In this document: piece after piece, positions 54,271 through 63,420 of the stretch | Numbering within the stretch: position 1 is the stretch's first letter | How the letters are laid out: each line of letters opens with the position of its first letter | Source of the DNA: an uncultured Flavobacteriales bacterium | GTDB taxonomy: Bacteria > Bacteroidota > Bacteroidia > Flavobacteriales > BACL11 | Direction: 5' to 3' | Assembly (NCBI GenBank): GCA_905478765.1 | Contig: CAJQJY010000001.1 | Coordinates: forward strand, 1-64,000 | Length of the DNA stretch: 64,000 nucleotides | Notes under the pieces: model-generated | What the model saw: only the letters and a program-made list of their open reading frames with translations | Database searches by the model: none | What the model was told of the DNA's origin: nothing | Program-made: the position numbers and the translations under genes

Positions 54271-54817
54271 GTTTATTAGGATTATCTTTTAAGAAAGAAC
54301 CCCAACTCGTATAACTTTTTCCACAACCTTGCCCAGGGGTTCTTTGAAAATGATGACAGACTGCTGCGGCTAACCCATCACTTGCATCTAAATGTTTAGG
54401 CATTTCTTTAATATTTAAAATTGATTTTAACATTGCAGCAACTTGCTCTTTACTAGCAGTACCTTGCCCAGTAATTGCCATCTTAATTTTTTTAGGTGCA
54501 TACTCAAAAATAGGAATATCTCGGTAAAGTGCAGCCGACATAGCAACTCCTTGCGCTCTTCCTAGCTTTAACATGGACTGTACATTCTTACCAAAGAAGG
54601 GCGCTTCAACAGCAAATTCATCTGGTTTGTATTCATCAACTAATTGCAGTGTTCTTTCAAAAATTTTTTTAAGTTTTAACTCATGTGACCCAAGTTTTGA
54701 AAGATGCAAAACCCCCATTTGAATGAGCTCCATTTTGTTGCCTTTTACATGAATCAATCCATATCCCATTATTGTTGTTCCTGGATCTATTCCTAATATG
54801 ATATTATCAGTTTGCAT
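54263..54817 (-). CDS. ruvC: Crossover junction endodeoxyribonuclease RuvC
   Basis: Resolves Holliday junctions with RuvAB. The 184-residue protein has the acidic catalytic residues in ILGIDPGTT (Asp), FAVEAPFFGKN (Glu), and the C-terminal DASDGLAAAVCH (Asp pair). KMAITGQGTASKEQV is a standard DNA-binding region. It is divergent from the flippase-like gene. Confidence 0.97.
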   Translation of the reverse strand: MQTDNIILGIDPGTTIMGYGLIHVKGNKMELIQMGVLHLSKLGSHELKLKKIFERTLQLVDEYKPDEFAVEAPFFGKNVQSMLKLGRAQGVAMSAALYRDIPIFEYAPKKIKMAITGQGTASKEQVAAMLKSILNIKEMPKHLDASDGLAAAVCHHFQRTPGQGCGKSYTSWGSFLKDNPNKLK

Positions 54818-54821
54818 TTGT

Positions 54822-54829
54822 TATCTTTG
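54822..54829 (+). promoter_or_regulatory. -7 box of the flippase-like/GT2 operon
   Basis: TATCTTTG, a full TAnnTTTG match, 18 bases before the ATG at 54848. The nearest TTTG is too close to be the -33 element. Confidence 0.5.
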
Positions 54830-54847
54830 TAACAACAAAACTAAGCA

Positions 54848-55825
54848 ATGCTAAGCAGAAAAACTATTGGCTTCTTATTAAAAGTTGGAATTGTAGCTTT
54901 TGCTCTTTTCTTTTTGTATCAACAACTCACTTCCAAAAGTAGTGTTGAGCAATTTGATTTAGATCAAATCCTAGTTAAGTTACAAGAGAACTACATTGTT
55001 GTTACTGTTGTAATTTTGATGATGTTCCTCAATTGGTTTATAGAATCATTAAAGTGGAGATTCCTAATTTCAAAGATTGAAAAAGTATCTATTAAACGCT
55101 CAATCCGTGCAATTTTTTCAGGAATTACTGTTTCTGCATTTACACCAAATAGAGTTGGAGAATATGGAGGAAGAGTATTTTGTTTAGAAAAAGCAGACAG
55201 AATTAAAGGTATTTTGATTACAGTTATTGGGTCTATGGCTCAGTTGGTAATAACTATATTTTTTGGTTCAATTGGAATTTTATTAATACCTAATTTAATG
55301 CCTGAATTTGACGCAATACTATCTCAGTTTGTATTTGCATATCCAATAATGTTATTCTTATTGATATTGTTGAATGTACTTTTAGTTACTTTATTTTTAA
55401 ATGCCTCAGTGTTTTCAGTTGTTTTATCTAAGATTAAGTTTTTAAGAAAATTTAAAAAGTATAATGAGGTATTTTCCTTTTATAATTCATCAGAATTATT
55501 GGAAATACTGCTTTATTCAGTAGGGAGGTATATCGTTTTTACAACTCAGTTCTTTATTTTGTTACAAGTTTTTGGTGTCCAAATTGGATATGTTGATGCA
55601 ATGATTTTGATTACCACTAAGCTTTTAGTGATATCAATTATTCCTACTATTGCAATTACTGAAATTGGAATTAGAGGCTCAGTTGCACTTTTCCTTTTCG
55701 GATTGGTTTCCGTAAATGCAATTGGGATATTATCAGCTACTTTTGTAATGTGGGTTATCAATCTTTTATTACCTGCTTTAATTGGAACAATCTTTATTTT
55801 CTCTCTTAAATTCTTTAGAAAATAA
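54848..55825 (+). CDS. Flippase-like/lysylphosphatidylglycerol synthase transmembrane-region protein
   Basis: A 325-residue integral membrane protein with seven or eight helices, matching the LPG_synthase_TM/UPF0104 family. Typical parts are WFIESLKWRFLISKIEKVS, TVSAFTPNRVGEYGGR and TEIGIRGSVALFLF. The family moves lipids or lipid-linked molecules across membranes in some cases, but most members are uncharacterised. It shares its last base with the next gene, a GT2 glycosyltransferase, which hints at a glycolipid role. Confidence 0.85.
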   Translation: MLSRKTIGFLLKVGIVAFALFFLYQQLTSKSSVEQFDLDQILVKLQENYIVVTVVILMMFLNWFIESLKWRFLISKIEKVSIKRSIRAIFSGITVSAFTPNRVGEYGGRVFCLEKADRIKGILITVIGSMAQLVITIFFGSIGILLIPNLMPEFDAILSQFVFAYPIMLFLLILLNVLLVTLFLNASVFSVVLSKIKFLRKFKKYNEVFSFYNSSELLEILLYSVGRYIVFTTQFFILLQVFGVQIGYVDAMILITTKLLVISIIPTIAITEIGIRGSVALFLFGLVSVNAIGILSATFVMWVINLLLPALIGTIFIFSLKFFRK

Positions 55826-56928
55826 TGCAGATTGGAATTTTAATAATCTTGTTTTTATATGCGTTATTAATTATAAGATATACTTTAGGTTGGCATAAAG
55901 TTAAAGCAATAACTAATAAAGATTTTACCCCAAAAGTTAGTATTGTAATTGCAATGCGAAATGAGGAAAATGAAGTAGAAAGATTATTGCAAAATTTACA
56001 ATCCCAAATTTACCCTACTGATAAGTTAGAGTTGATTTTAGTAAATGATCATTCAACTGATAATACCCTTAATATTCTAAATTTCTCACAATTAGATAAT
56101 TTGCAAGTTATAAATATGCCCAAAGAAGAATTTGGGAAGAAAAATTCTATTAAAAACGCTATTGAGCTCGCAAGTGGGGATATTATTTTAGCATCAGATG
56201 CAGATTGTAGTTTTAATCCGAAATGGGTGCGAACTATGGTTAACTATTTTAATGATGAGAATATAAAACTGCTGTCTGGTCCTGTTGCTTATCACAAAAA
56301 AAAAGGAATATTTTTGAGTTTGCAAGCCTTAGAATTTTCTAGCTTAATTGGAAGTGGTGCTGGAGCAATTGGAGTTAACAATGCAATATTCTGTAATGGT
56401 GCTAATATGGCTTACAGAAAAGAAATTTTTTTAGAAGTAAATGAGTTTTCTATTGATACTGCAGTAAGTGGTGATGATGTTTTTTTACTTCATAGTGTAA
56501 AAGCAAAGTATCCTAATTCTATTGCATTTGCAAAAGAGAAAAGTGCTATTGTGATTACGGATGCTGTGCAAACAGTTTCAGGATTTATTAACCAAAGAAA
56601 AAGGTGGACTGCCAAGAGTAGTGGCTATAAAGATAATGCAAGTATTTATACTTCATTTTTAGTTCTTTTTACTAACTTGGCATTCGTTTTTCTTTTTGCA
56701 ATGCCCTTTTGGAATATTGAATATTTTAATTTATTCATATTATTTTATGGAGTTAAATTTTTGGTAGATTTAATTCTGTTATTCCCAATTTTAAAATTTT
56801 TCAACCGAATAGATTTAGTAAAATGGATTTTTCCTTTTGAAATCTTTTATTCTTTTTATATAGTTTTGATTGTGGTTTTGTCTTTTACAAAATCATTTGA
56901 ATGGAAGGGTAGAGTGCATAGTAAATAG
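55825..56928 (+). CDS. Membrane-associated family 2 glycosyltransferase
   Basis: 367 residues: one N-terminal helix, a GT-A domain with VSIVIAMRNEENEVERLL, LVNDHSTDNT and the metal-binding ASDADC, then SGDDVFLL and QRKRWTAKS (Q-x-x-R-W), and three C-terminal membrane helices. This arrangement is that of processive or lipid-linked GT2 enzymes. Sugar donor and acceptor unknown. It is coupled on both sides: TAATG with the flippase-like gene and direct contact with the ABC permease gene. Confidence 0.92.
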   Translation: MQIGILIILFLYALLIIRYTLGWHKVKAITNKDFTPKVSIVIAMRNEENEVERLLQNLQSQIYPTDKLELILVNDHSTDNTLNILNFSQLDNLQVINMPKEEFGKKNSIKNAIELASGDIILASDADCSFNPKWVRTMVNYFNDENIKLLSGPVAYHKKKGIFLSLQALEFSSLIGSGAGAIGVNNAIFCNGANMAYRKEIFLEVNEFSIDTAVSGDDVFLLHSVKAKYPNSIAFAKEKSAIVITDAVQTVSGFINQRKRWTAKSSGYKDNASIYTSFLVLFTNLAFVFLFAMPFWNIEYFNLFILFYGVKFLVDLILLFPILKFFNRIDLVKWIFPFEIFYSFYIVLIVVLSFTKSFEWKGRVHSK

Positions 56929-57981
56929 ATGAATAACACATCATTAAATAAATTAGCTTGGAAAAAGTTTAAGAAAGATAAACTAGCTTTCTCATCTTTA
57001 ATATTTATTTTCTGCTGTGTGCTAATTGCTGTTTTTGCAACAATTATCAGCCCAGATGGCAGTAAAAATGCAAATGAAATGCATATTGAATTAGCAACTA
57101 ATAAACCCTTAACTAAAATCATTTTTATAGAGCTTCCAAAGCAAATAATTGATGACTCTTCAATAATTGAAAAGTTGGTTTTTGGCACTCCATCAAAAGT
57201 AAGTCGAATCCCGATTAGTAGTTTTGAAAATTTAGAGGGTGGATTAACTTATTTGCCTTTTCAATCAGAGATGGAAAAAAACTATTTTGGTGATTATAAG
57301 ATAGTGGAACAAACGTTTTGGTTTGGTACAGATAAGTACGGTAGAGATTTATTAAGCAGAATAATTCTTGGAACAAGAATATCTCTTTCAGTTGGTTTTA
57401 TTGCTGTAATTATTTCATTAATTATCGGAATAATTTTTGGGCTTATTGCTGGTTATTTCAGAGGAAAAACTGATGATGTAATTATGTGGTTTGTAAATGT
57501 AATTTGGAGCATACCAACTTTACTAATGGTAATTGCAATTACATTGGCTTTAGGAAAAGGATTTTGGCAAGTGTTTGTAGCGGTTGGCTTAACAATGTGG
57601 GTAGAAGTTGCTCGTATTGTTAGGGGGCAGGTCTTGGTTATTAGAGAATTGGAATATGTAGAGGCTGGAAAAGCATTGGCTTTTAAATCCTTTAGAATAA
57701 TATTTAAACACATTTTACCCAATGTTATTGGACCAGTAATTGTAATTTCTGCAGCCAATTTTGCTGCTGCAATTTTGATTGAAGCAGGGCTTTCTTTTTT
57801 AGGGATTGGTGCGCAACCTCCTATGCCAAGTTGGGGAGGAATGATAAAGGATCATTATGCTTATATTATTATGGATAAAGCGTATTTGGCAATTATTCCA
57901 GGTATGGCAATTATGACTTTAGTACTTGCATTTATGCTTTTAGGTAATGGTTTGCGTGATGCATTTGATGTTAGAAATTAA
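56929..57981 (+). CDS. DppC/OppC-type ABC transporter permease
   Basis: 350 residues with one N-terminal helix and an extracytoplasmic region (~40-120). A binding-protein-dependent permease domain follows, containing FGTDKYGRDLLSRI, the EAA loop EYVEAGKALAFKSFRIIFKHILPN and LSFLGIGAQPPMPSWGGMI. It imports peptides or similar solutes together with DppB, ATPases and a binding protein, none of which is encoded here. It is the third gene of an operon with the flippase-like and GT2 genes. Confidence 0.92.
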   Translation: MNNTSLNKLAWKKFKKDKLAFSSLIFIFCCVLIAVFATIISPDGSKNANEMHIELATNKPLTKIIFIELPKQIIDDSSIIEKLVFGTPSKVSRIPISSFENLEGGLTYLPFQSEMEKNYFGDYKIVEQTFWFGTDKYGRDLLSRIILGTRISLSVGFIAVIISLIIGIIFGLIAGYFRGKTDDVIMWFVNVIWSIPTLLMVIAITLALGKGFWQVFVAVGLTMWVEVARIVRGQVLVIRELEYVEAGKALAFKSFRIIFKHILPNVIGPVIVISAANFAAAILIEAGLSFLGIGAQPPMPSWGGMIKDHYAYIIMDKAYLAIIPGMAIMTLVLAFMLLGNGLRDAFDVRN

Positions 57982-57996
57982 AAAATAGATTTAATA

Positions 57997-58497
57997 ATGG
58001 AACTAATATTTTCAGCACTTATAATTTTCACACTTAGACTAGCAGACCAGAGTCTAGGCACTATGCGTGCTCTTTTAGTGAGTAAGAACAAACCAATTTA
58101 TGCAGCAGTTATTGGCTTAGTTGAGTCAGCAATTTGGATAGTTGCTATTTCACAAGTAATAAAGGATATTGATGACCCTATTTTAATTGGAGCTTATGCG
58201 ACTGGTTTTGCTGCAGGTACTATTTTAGGAACATACATTGAGCGTATAGTTGGGGTTGGAAATATAGTTGTTAGGGTTTTTACTACGATTCATTCTCCTT
58301 CAGTTGCAGAAACCTTAAGAGATAACGGGCATGGTGTTACCGTTATTGATGGTGAGGGTAAAGATGGGCCTGTGAAAATTTATTTGTGCGTTATTCCAAG
58401 GAGAAAATTAAAATCGGTATTGCAGATGATAGAAGAGATAAACCCAAACGCTTATATCACTACTGATATGGCAAATCCTACTTCATTGAAAAAGTAA
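57997..58497 (+). CDS. UPF0316/DUF2179-type membrane protein
   Basis: 166 residues. Three N-terminal membrane helices contain LRLADQSLGTMRALLVSKNK and GLVESAIWIVAISQV. A small cytosolic DUF2179 domain (~90-160) with GHGVTVIDGEGKDGPVKI and VIPRRKL follows. DUF2179 resembles a ligand- or nucleotide-sensing fold; function unknown. It ends the operon 54848-58497, followed by a bidirectional terminator. Confidence 0.88.
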   Translation: MELIFSALIIFTLRLADQSLGTMRALLVSKNKPIYAAVIGLVESAIWIVAISQVIKDIDDPILIGAYATGFAAGTILGTYIERIVGVGNIVVRVFTTIHSPSVAETLRDNGHGVTVIDGEGKDGPVKIYLCVIPRRKLKSVLQMIEEINPNAYITTDMANPTSLKK

Positions 58498-58544
58498 AAG
58501 AACCTTAAGTGTTAAGTCCAAAACCGATTACTTTTGTAAAAACC

Positions 58545-58580
58545 AAAAAAAAGGAGCTGAAAATTAATTCAGCTCCTTTT
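58545..58580. terminator. Bidirectional terminator
   Basis: A 13-bp stem AAAAGGAGCTGAA/TTCAGCTCCTTTT, with A8 on the left and T4 on the right, separates the converging UPF0316 and DUF3127 genes. Confidence 0.88.
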
Positions 58581-58602
58581 ACGTTTAATCTTTATTTATT
58601 AT

Positions 58603-58956
58603 TTAAAAAGGCAAGTCATCATCTTCTGATGCGGGGGCATTAAATTCTGGCGCAGCTTCCATGTCAGCACTTCCTGCCCCTTGGCTTTCAATTCTCCAAG
58701 CATCAATATTATGGAAATATCTTCCGTTATACTCTCTTGATGATAAGTTAAAAGAAACTTCTACTTGATCCCCTTCATTATGGTGGTTTAACATTTCAAT
58801 TTTATCCTCTCCAAATAATTGGAAACAAACTTCTGGGTTATATTGTGCGCCAGTATCTACAAGGAAAGATTGTTTTTTCCATTCTTTTCCTGCTTTAGAT
58901 GTTCCGCTTTCTACACTTAATTTTCTGCTTAATTTTCCTTTTACTGATAAACTCAT
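58603..58956 (-). CDS. DUF3127 protein, OB-fold/SSB-like with SSB-type C-terminal tip
   Basis: 117 residues. DUF3127 features are KGKLSRKLSVESGTSKAGKEWKKQ, FQLFGEDKIEML and VEVSFNLSSREYNGRYFHNI, a small OB-fold-like protein restricted mostly to Bacteroidetes. The tail is Gly/Ala-rich and ends in EDDDLPF, very like the D-D-D-I-P-F tip through which SSB recruits partner proteins. Nucleic-acid binding is likely but not shown. Ends at a shared terminator. Confidence 0.88.
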   Translation of the reverse strand: MSLSVKGKLSRKLSVESGTSKAGKEWKKQSFLVDTGAQYNPEVCFQLFGEDKIEMLNHHNEGDQVEVSFNLSSREYNGRYFHNIDAWRIESQGAGSADMEAAPEFNAPASEDDDLPF

Positions 58957-59026
58957 TTTTATATTTTTTTAATTTTAATCTTGCAAAATTAAGTAAAATA
59001 AATGCATAAAAATCTTTAAAGCGGCT

Positions 59027-59059
59027 TTTGTGTGTAAATGTTAAAAAATAATATCTTTG
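59027..59059 (+). promoter_or_regulatory. Promoter of tRNA-Leu
   Basis: TTTG (59027-59030) and TATCTTTG (59052-59059), spaced 21 bp, 13 bases upstream of the tRNA 5' end. Confidence 0.75.
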
Positions 59060-59072
59060 CCGTCCTTTTTAA

Positions 59073-59154
59073 GCGGATGTGGCGGAATTGGTAGACGCGC
59101 TAGACTTAGGATCTAGTGCCGCAAGGTGTGAGAGTTCGAGTCTCTTCATCCGCA
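59073..59154 (+). tRNA. tRNA-Leu (anticodon TAG)
   Basis: The acceptor stem GCGGATG pairs with CATCCGC, with discriminator A. The D arm contains the G-G of AATTGGTAGA. The anticodon stem CTAGA/TCTAG encloses the loop CTTAGGA with anticodon TAG. A class II variable arm (GCCGCAAGGTGT) and the T arm GAGAGTTCGAGTCTC follow. The 3' CCA is not encoded. Reads CTN leucine codons. Confidence 0.97.
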
Positions 59155-59161
59155 CAAAATT

Positions 59162-59187
59162 AAGCAAGCATTATAGCTTGCTTTTTT
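59162..59187 (+). terminator. Rho-independent terminator after tRNA-Leu
   Basis: Stem AAGCAAGC/GCTTGCTT, loop ATTATA, then a T run. It begins eight bases after the tRNA. Confidence 0.92.
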
Positions 59188-59223
59188 GTTTTCATAACTT
59201 TTTCTTTATCTGATAAATAAGTG

Positions 59224-59231
59224 TATTTTTG
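59224..59231 (+). promoter_or_regulatory. -7 box of tig
   Basis: TATTTTTG, a full match to TAnnTTTG, 27 bases before the trigger factor ATG and downstream of the tRNA terminator. No clear -33 TTTG. Confidence 0.55.
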
Positions 59232-59258
59232 CAGCCCTTTTAAAAAAAAAAATAAAAG

Positions 59259-60611
59259 ATGAAACTTACACAAAGCAAAGCAAAAGATTTAATGGCAACT
59301 ATTACTGTTGAGTTAAAAGTTGCAGATTACTCTGAAAGAGTTGAAAAAGTATTAAAAGATTATCGTAAAACAGCTGAGATTCCTGGATTCAGAAAAGGAA
59401 AAACTCCTATGGGAATCATCAATAAAAAATACAGAACATCTGTTATTGTTGAAGAGGTTAATAAGATGCTGCAAGATGAATTATACAAGCATATTACTGC
59501 TGAAAAAGTAAGAGTTTTAGGCTCACCAATGCCAATTGATGAAAAGCCAATTGACTGGGAAAATGATGAAGATTTTACTTTTGAATATGAAGTTGGTTTA
59601 GCCCCAGAGTTTGATGTAAAGATAACTGCAAAGGATAAATTAAACTACTATAAAATTAAAGCTGATGCTAAGTTAGTTGATGGATATTGTAATGATATTG
59701 CAAAGCGTTATGGTAAAATGAGTAATCCTGAAGCATCAGTTGAGGGAGATTTGATTTTCTGTACTATTGAGCAATTAGATGTTGATGGGATAGTAATGGT
59801 TAATGGTATTAAAAATGATGCTACAGTTGCTATGGATTACATTGCTGATAAGAAAATTAAAAAGCAATTTGTTGGTGTAAAAACGGATGACTTAATTACT
59901 ATTAATGTAATGAAAGCTTTTACAAATCATTCTGATTTAGGGGCAATGTTAAATGTTGATCATACTGCAATTCATAACTTAACTTCAGAAGAATTTCAGT
60001 TTACTGTAAAGAATGTAAACAGATTAGAGCCAGCTGAGTTGAATGTTGAGCTTTTTGATAAAGTTTACGGGCCTGGTGCAATAAAAAATGAAAAAGAATT
60101 TAAAGCAAAAGTAAAGTCAGAAGCAGAAGCTCAATTTGTAGGAGAGAGTGATAGAATGCTTAAAAATGATGTCGTAACTTACTTTGTTGATAAATTGAAG
60201 TTAGCTATGCCAAATGAGTTTTTAAAGAGATGGTTAGTACAAACTTCTGAGCAACCAATAACAATGGAGATGCTAGAAACTGAGTACGATATGTATGCAA
60301 AAAGCTTACAATGGCAGTTAATTGAAAACAAAATCTTAGAAAATCATAGCATTAAAGTTACTCAAGATGATGTTCTAGCGCATACTAAAGTTTTAATTTC
60401 AGCTCAAATGAAGCAGTACGGCCAGCCAGAAGGAGATGATAAGAAATTGACCGATATTGCCACTAACATTCTTAAAAATGAGGAAGAAAGAAAGAAAGTT
60501 TACGACCAAATTTTTGATGAACGAACTCTAGCAGTTTATAAGGAAAACTTCAAATTGACTGAAAAGTCAGTTTCTTATGATGAATTTGTTAAATTAGCAT
60601 CAAGAAAATAA
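59259..60611 (+). CDS. tig: Trigger factor (ribosome-associated chaperone)
   Basis: 450 residues. The N-terminal ribosome-binding domain carries the tail-loop signature GFRKGKTP near residue 45-52 in the sequence IPGFRKGKTPMGII. A middle region takes the place of the PPIase domain and is poorly conserved, as usual in Bacteroidetes, followed by the helical C-terminal chaperone domain. It holds nascent chains at the tunnel exit. tig-clpP-clpX is a common gene order. Confidence 0.93.
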   Translation: MKLTQSKAKDLMATITVELKVADYSERVEKVLKDYRKTAEIPGFRKGKTPMGIINKKYRTSVIVEEVNKMLQDELYKHITAEKVRVLGSPMPIDEKPIDWENDEDFTFEYEVGLAPEFDVKITAKDKLNYYKIKADAKLVDGYCNDIAKRYGKMSNPEASVEGDLIFCTIEQLDVDGIVMVNGIKNDATVAMDYIADKKIKKQFVGVKTDDLITINVMKAFTNHSDLGAMLNVDHTAIHNLTSEEFQFTVKNVNRLEPAELNVELFDKVYGPGAIKNEKEFKAKVKSEAEAQFVGESDRMLKNDVVTYFVDKLKLAMPNEFLKRWLVQTSEQPITMEMLETEYDMYAKSLQWQLIENKILENHSIKVTQDDVLAHTKVLISAQMKQYGQPEGDDKKLTDIATNILKNEEERKKVYDQIFDERTLAVYKENFKLTEKSVSYDEFVKLASRK

Positions 60612-60694
60612 AGCGAGTTTTAGCAGTTGTATATTAAGCTAATTTTATCGGTTGTTATCTAGAATCTAAATACTAACATCTAAATACTAAAAAA

Positions 60695-61369
60695 ATGGAT
60701 TACGGAAAAGAATTTCAAAAATACGCAACTAAACATAAGGGAATAAGTAGTTTGCACCTTAATGATTTTTCATCAATCCATGCTGGTTATATTTCACCAA
60801 CAATTATTGAAGAACGACAAATGAATGTTGCTAGTATGGATGTTTTTTCTCGCTTGATGATGGATAGAATTATTTTTTTAGGCGTTGGGATTAATGATCA
60901 TGTTGCAAATATTATTCAAGCACAATTATTGTTTTTAGAGTCAGTTGATGCTCAGAAAGATATTTTAATTTACTTAAATTCACCGGGAGGTGGAGTATAT
61001 GCAGGACTTGGGATTTATGATACTATGCAGTATATTAACCCTGATGTTTCTACTATCTGTACAGGTATGGCAGCATCAATGGGGGCTGTGCTTTTATGTG
61101 CAGGTGCTGAGGGTAAAAGAACAGCTCTTAAACACTCAAGAGTAATGATTCATCAACCTTTAGGAGGTGCTCAAGGACAAGCATCTGACATTGAAATTAC
61201 TGCTCGTGAAATTCAAAAATTGAAGAAAGAATTATATGAAATTCTTTCTGAACATTCAGGAAAATCATATAAGGAAGTATGGAATGATAGTGATAGAGAT
61301 TACTGGATGACTGCTGAGGAAGCAAAAGCATACGGTATGATTGATGAAGTATTGGAAAGAAAAAAATAA
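60695..61369 (+). CDS. clpP: ATP-dependent Clp protease proteolytic subunit
   Basis: 224 residues. The serine peptidase motifs are GMAASMGAVLL (Ser nucleophile) and VMIHQPLGGAQGQASD (His). DRIIFLGVGINDHVA and YLNSPGGGVYAGLGIYDTM are conserved. The N-terminal ~25 residues are longer than mature ClpP and may be a processed propeptide. It shares its last base with the clpX start (TAATG). Confidence 0.97.
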   Translation: MDYGKEFQKYATKHKGISSLHLNDFSSIHAGYISPTIIEERQMNVASMDVFSRLMMDRIIFLGVGINDHVANIIQAQLLFLESVDAQKDILIYLNSPGGGVYAGLGIYDTMQYINPDVSTICTGMAASMGAVLLCAGAEGKRTALKHSRVMIHQPLGGAQGQASDIEITAREIQKLKKELYEILSEHSGKSYKEVWNDSDRDYWMTAEEAKAYGMIDEVLERKK

Positions 61370-62598
61370 TGTCAGAAAGCGAAAAAGTTGGATGTTCTTT
61401 TTGTGGTAAAAATAAGCAAGATACTAATATTTTAATTGCTGGAACCTCTGCGCATATTTGTGATGCTTGTATTGAGCAAGCTCACGAAATTGTAAAGGAA
61501 GATTTAAATGATGATCTCTTCTCTACTGAAGATTTTACTCTTTTAAAACCAAAAGCAATTAAGGCACATCTTGATGATTTTGTAATTGGACAAGAGGATG
61601 CAAAAAAAGTAATGTCAGTTGCAGTTTATAATCATTATAAAAGATTAATGCAACCTGATACATCTGAAGAAGATATTGAGATTGAAAAGTCAAATATCAT
61701 AATGGTTGGGCGTACTGGAACTGGAAAAACATTAATTGCAAAATCCATTGCTAAACTTTTAAAAGTCCCTTTTTGTATTGCTGATGCTACTGTACTTACT
61801 GAAGCAGGATATGTTGGAGAGGATGTAGAAAGTATACTCACAAGATTATTACAAGCTGCCGATTATGATGTAGAACAAGCAAGAAGAGGAATTGTATTTA
61901 TTGACGAGATTGATAAGGTTGCTCGTAAAAGTGATAACCCTTCAATTACCAGAGATGTCAGCGGGGAGGGAGTTCAGCAGGCAATGCTAAAGTTATTAGA
62001 GGGGACAATTGTAAATGTCCCACCACAAGGAGGTCGTAAACACCCCGACCAAAAAATGATAGCTTTAGACACAAAGGATATTTTGTTTATTAGTGGAGGT
62101 GCTTTTGATGGAATTGAAAGGCATATTTCAAACAGAATGAATACGAAATCAATTGGCTTTAAATCTAATAAAGGGAATGATATTGAAAAAGATAATTTAT
62201 TGAAATATGTTTCACCTCAGGATTTAAAATCATTCGGATTAATACCTGAACTTATTGGAAGAATGCCTGTATTAACATATTTAAATCCATTAGATAGAAT
62301 AGCACTTAAGTTAATCCTTACTGAGCCTAAAAATGCATTAACTAAGCAATATCAAAAGTTATTTGATATGGATGGAATTGCTTTAACATTTGATGAAAAA
62401 GCAATAGATATTATAGTTGATAAAGCAATGAAATTTAAACTAGGAGCAAGAGGTTTACGTTCTATTTGTGAAGCAATAATGCTAGACGCAATGTTCGAGT
62501 TTCCTTCTGATGAAAGTAAAAAAGATTTGAAGATAACTGCTTCTTATGTAAAAAATCAGTTGACTAAACTTTCATTCACTAAACTAAAAGTAGCTTAG
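61369..62598 (+). CDS. clpX: ClpX, ATPase subunit of the Clp protease
   Basis: 409 residues. The N-terminal C4 zinc-binding domain has CSFCGKN and HICDACIEQ. The AAA+ core has Walker A GRTGTGKT, Walker B GIVFIDEIDKVA, the GYVGEDVES pore loop, and the IGF-type ClpP-binding loop near KSIGFKS. The C-terminal domain includes KFKLGARGLRSICE. It unfolds substrates and feeds them to ClpP. Converges on a lipoprotein gene with a 4-bp overlap. Confidence 0.98.
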   Translation: MSESEKVGCSFCGKNKQDTNILIAGTSAHICDACIEQAHEIVKEDLNDDLFSTEDFTLLKPKAIKAHLDDFVIGQEDAKKVMSVAVYNHYKRLMQPDTSEEDIEIEKSNIIMVGRTGTGKTLIAKSIAKLLKVPFCIADATVLTEAGYVGEDVESILTRLLQAADYDVEQARRGIVFIDEIDKVARKSDNPSITRDVSGEGVQQAMLKLLEGTIVNVPPQGGRKHPDQKMIALDTKDILFISGGAFDGIERHISNRMNTKSIGFKSNKGNDIEKDNLLKYVSPQDLKSFGLIPELIGRMPVLTYLNPLDRIALKLILTEPKNALTKQYQKLFDMDGIALTFDEKAIDIIVDKAMKFKLGARGLRSICEAIMLDAMFEFPSDESKKDLKITASYVKNQLTKLSFTKLKVA

Positions 62599-63401
62599 TT
62601 TACTACTATTGAATAAGTTTTTCCGTTTATTATAACATCAAAGTTACAATCACAAATACTACCACCATAACTAATGATTCTATCTGCATAACCATTTGGA
62701 GAAATTTTTGCTTTACCACTTTTTATTACACAAGTTGGTAAGCAACCTAAATCAACTTCTAAAGAATCAGTAATTTCCATAGTAAAAGCATTTCCGTTTA
62801 CACTATTTCCGCTTGCATTTCCAGCTATCAAATATCTGTCATCAGAAATGTTAAGGTGAGTGTTCTGCCCACTTACCCATTCCCTAACTCTACTTGATTC
62901 CCAATTAATTGTTCCATTTGAAGTGTTAATACTAGCATTTTTTATCTCAATTGTAAACCACATATTCCCATTGTTGTTTCTACCTTGGTTTGTAATAATT
63001 CGTTCACCTTGTACTAGATTGTAATTCACATGATAATCATCAAAAGTTGTAGTAGTTACTGATAATGAATCTCTATATCTTCCAGTATAAACTGAAATGA
63101 TTTTACCGCTTCTTATAATAGTGTTGTTAGAAACAGTAGACGTCCCAAAGTTAACAATAAGTGTGTCAGAATTTGATGTGTCAGAATTCATAATTGTATA
63201 AGTAGGTCCTAATTTATGATCAAGGTTTGCATCAAAACCTGCTTCAACCATTCTGCCTGCATCATTAAATATTTGTTCTGCAATAAGGTTGTCTCTTGCA
63301 GCTTGTGTGCTAGTCAATTCATTTTGTGTTTTAATATCTTCATCTTTACATGCGTAAAGTAAAACAGTTAAAATACTTAGGGCTATTCCTATTTTCTTCA
63401 T
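62595..63401 (-). CDS. Hypothetical lipoprotein
   Basis: 268 residues with a lipoprotein signal (MKKIGIALSILTVLLYAC, Cys at residue 18). The mature part is Asn/Thr/Ser-rich and beta-strand-rich (repeated N-x-x-x-G-N and T-x-x-x-x-D patterns). Four cysteines occur near the C-terminus in CLPTCV and ICDCNFDV, likely disulfides or a metal site. I do not recognise a family beyond similarity in style to other flavobacterial lipoproteins. It converges on clpX and lies 19 bp downstream of folA on the same strand. Confidence 0.75.
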   Translation of the reverse strand: MKKIGIALSILTVLLYACKDEDIKTQNELTSTQAARDNLIAEQIFNDAGRMVEAGFDANLDHKLGPTYTIMNSDTSNSDTLIVNFGTSTVSNNTIIRSGKIISVYTGRYRDSLSVTTTTFDDYHVNYNLVQGERIITNQGRNNNGNMWFTIEIKNASINTSNGTINWESSRVREWVSGQNTHLNISDDRYLIAGNASGNSVNGNAFTMEITDSLEVDLGCLPTCVIKSGKAKISPNGYADRIISYGGSICDCNFDVIINGKTYSIVVN

Positions 63402-63420
63402 CTTAATATTTTTGGTAAAC

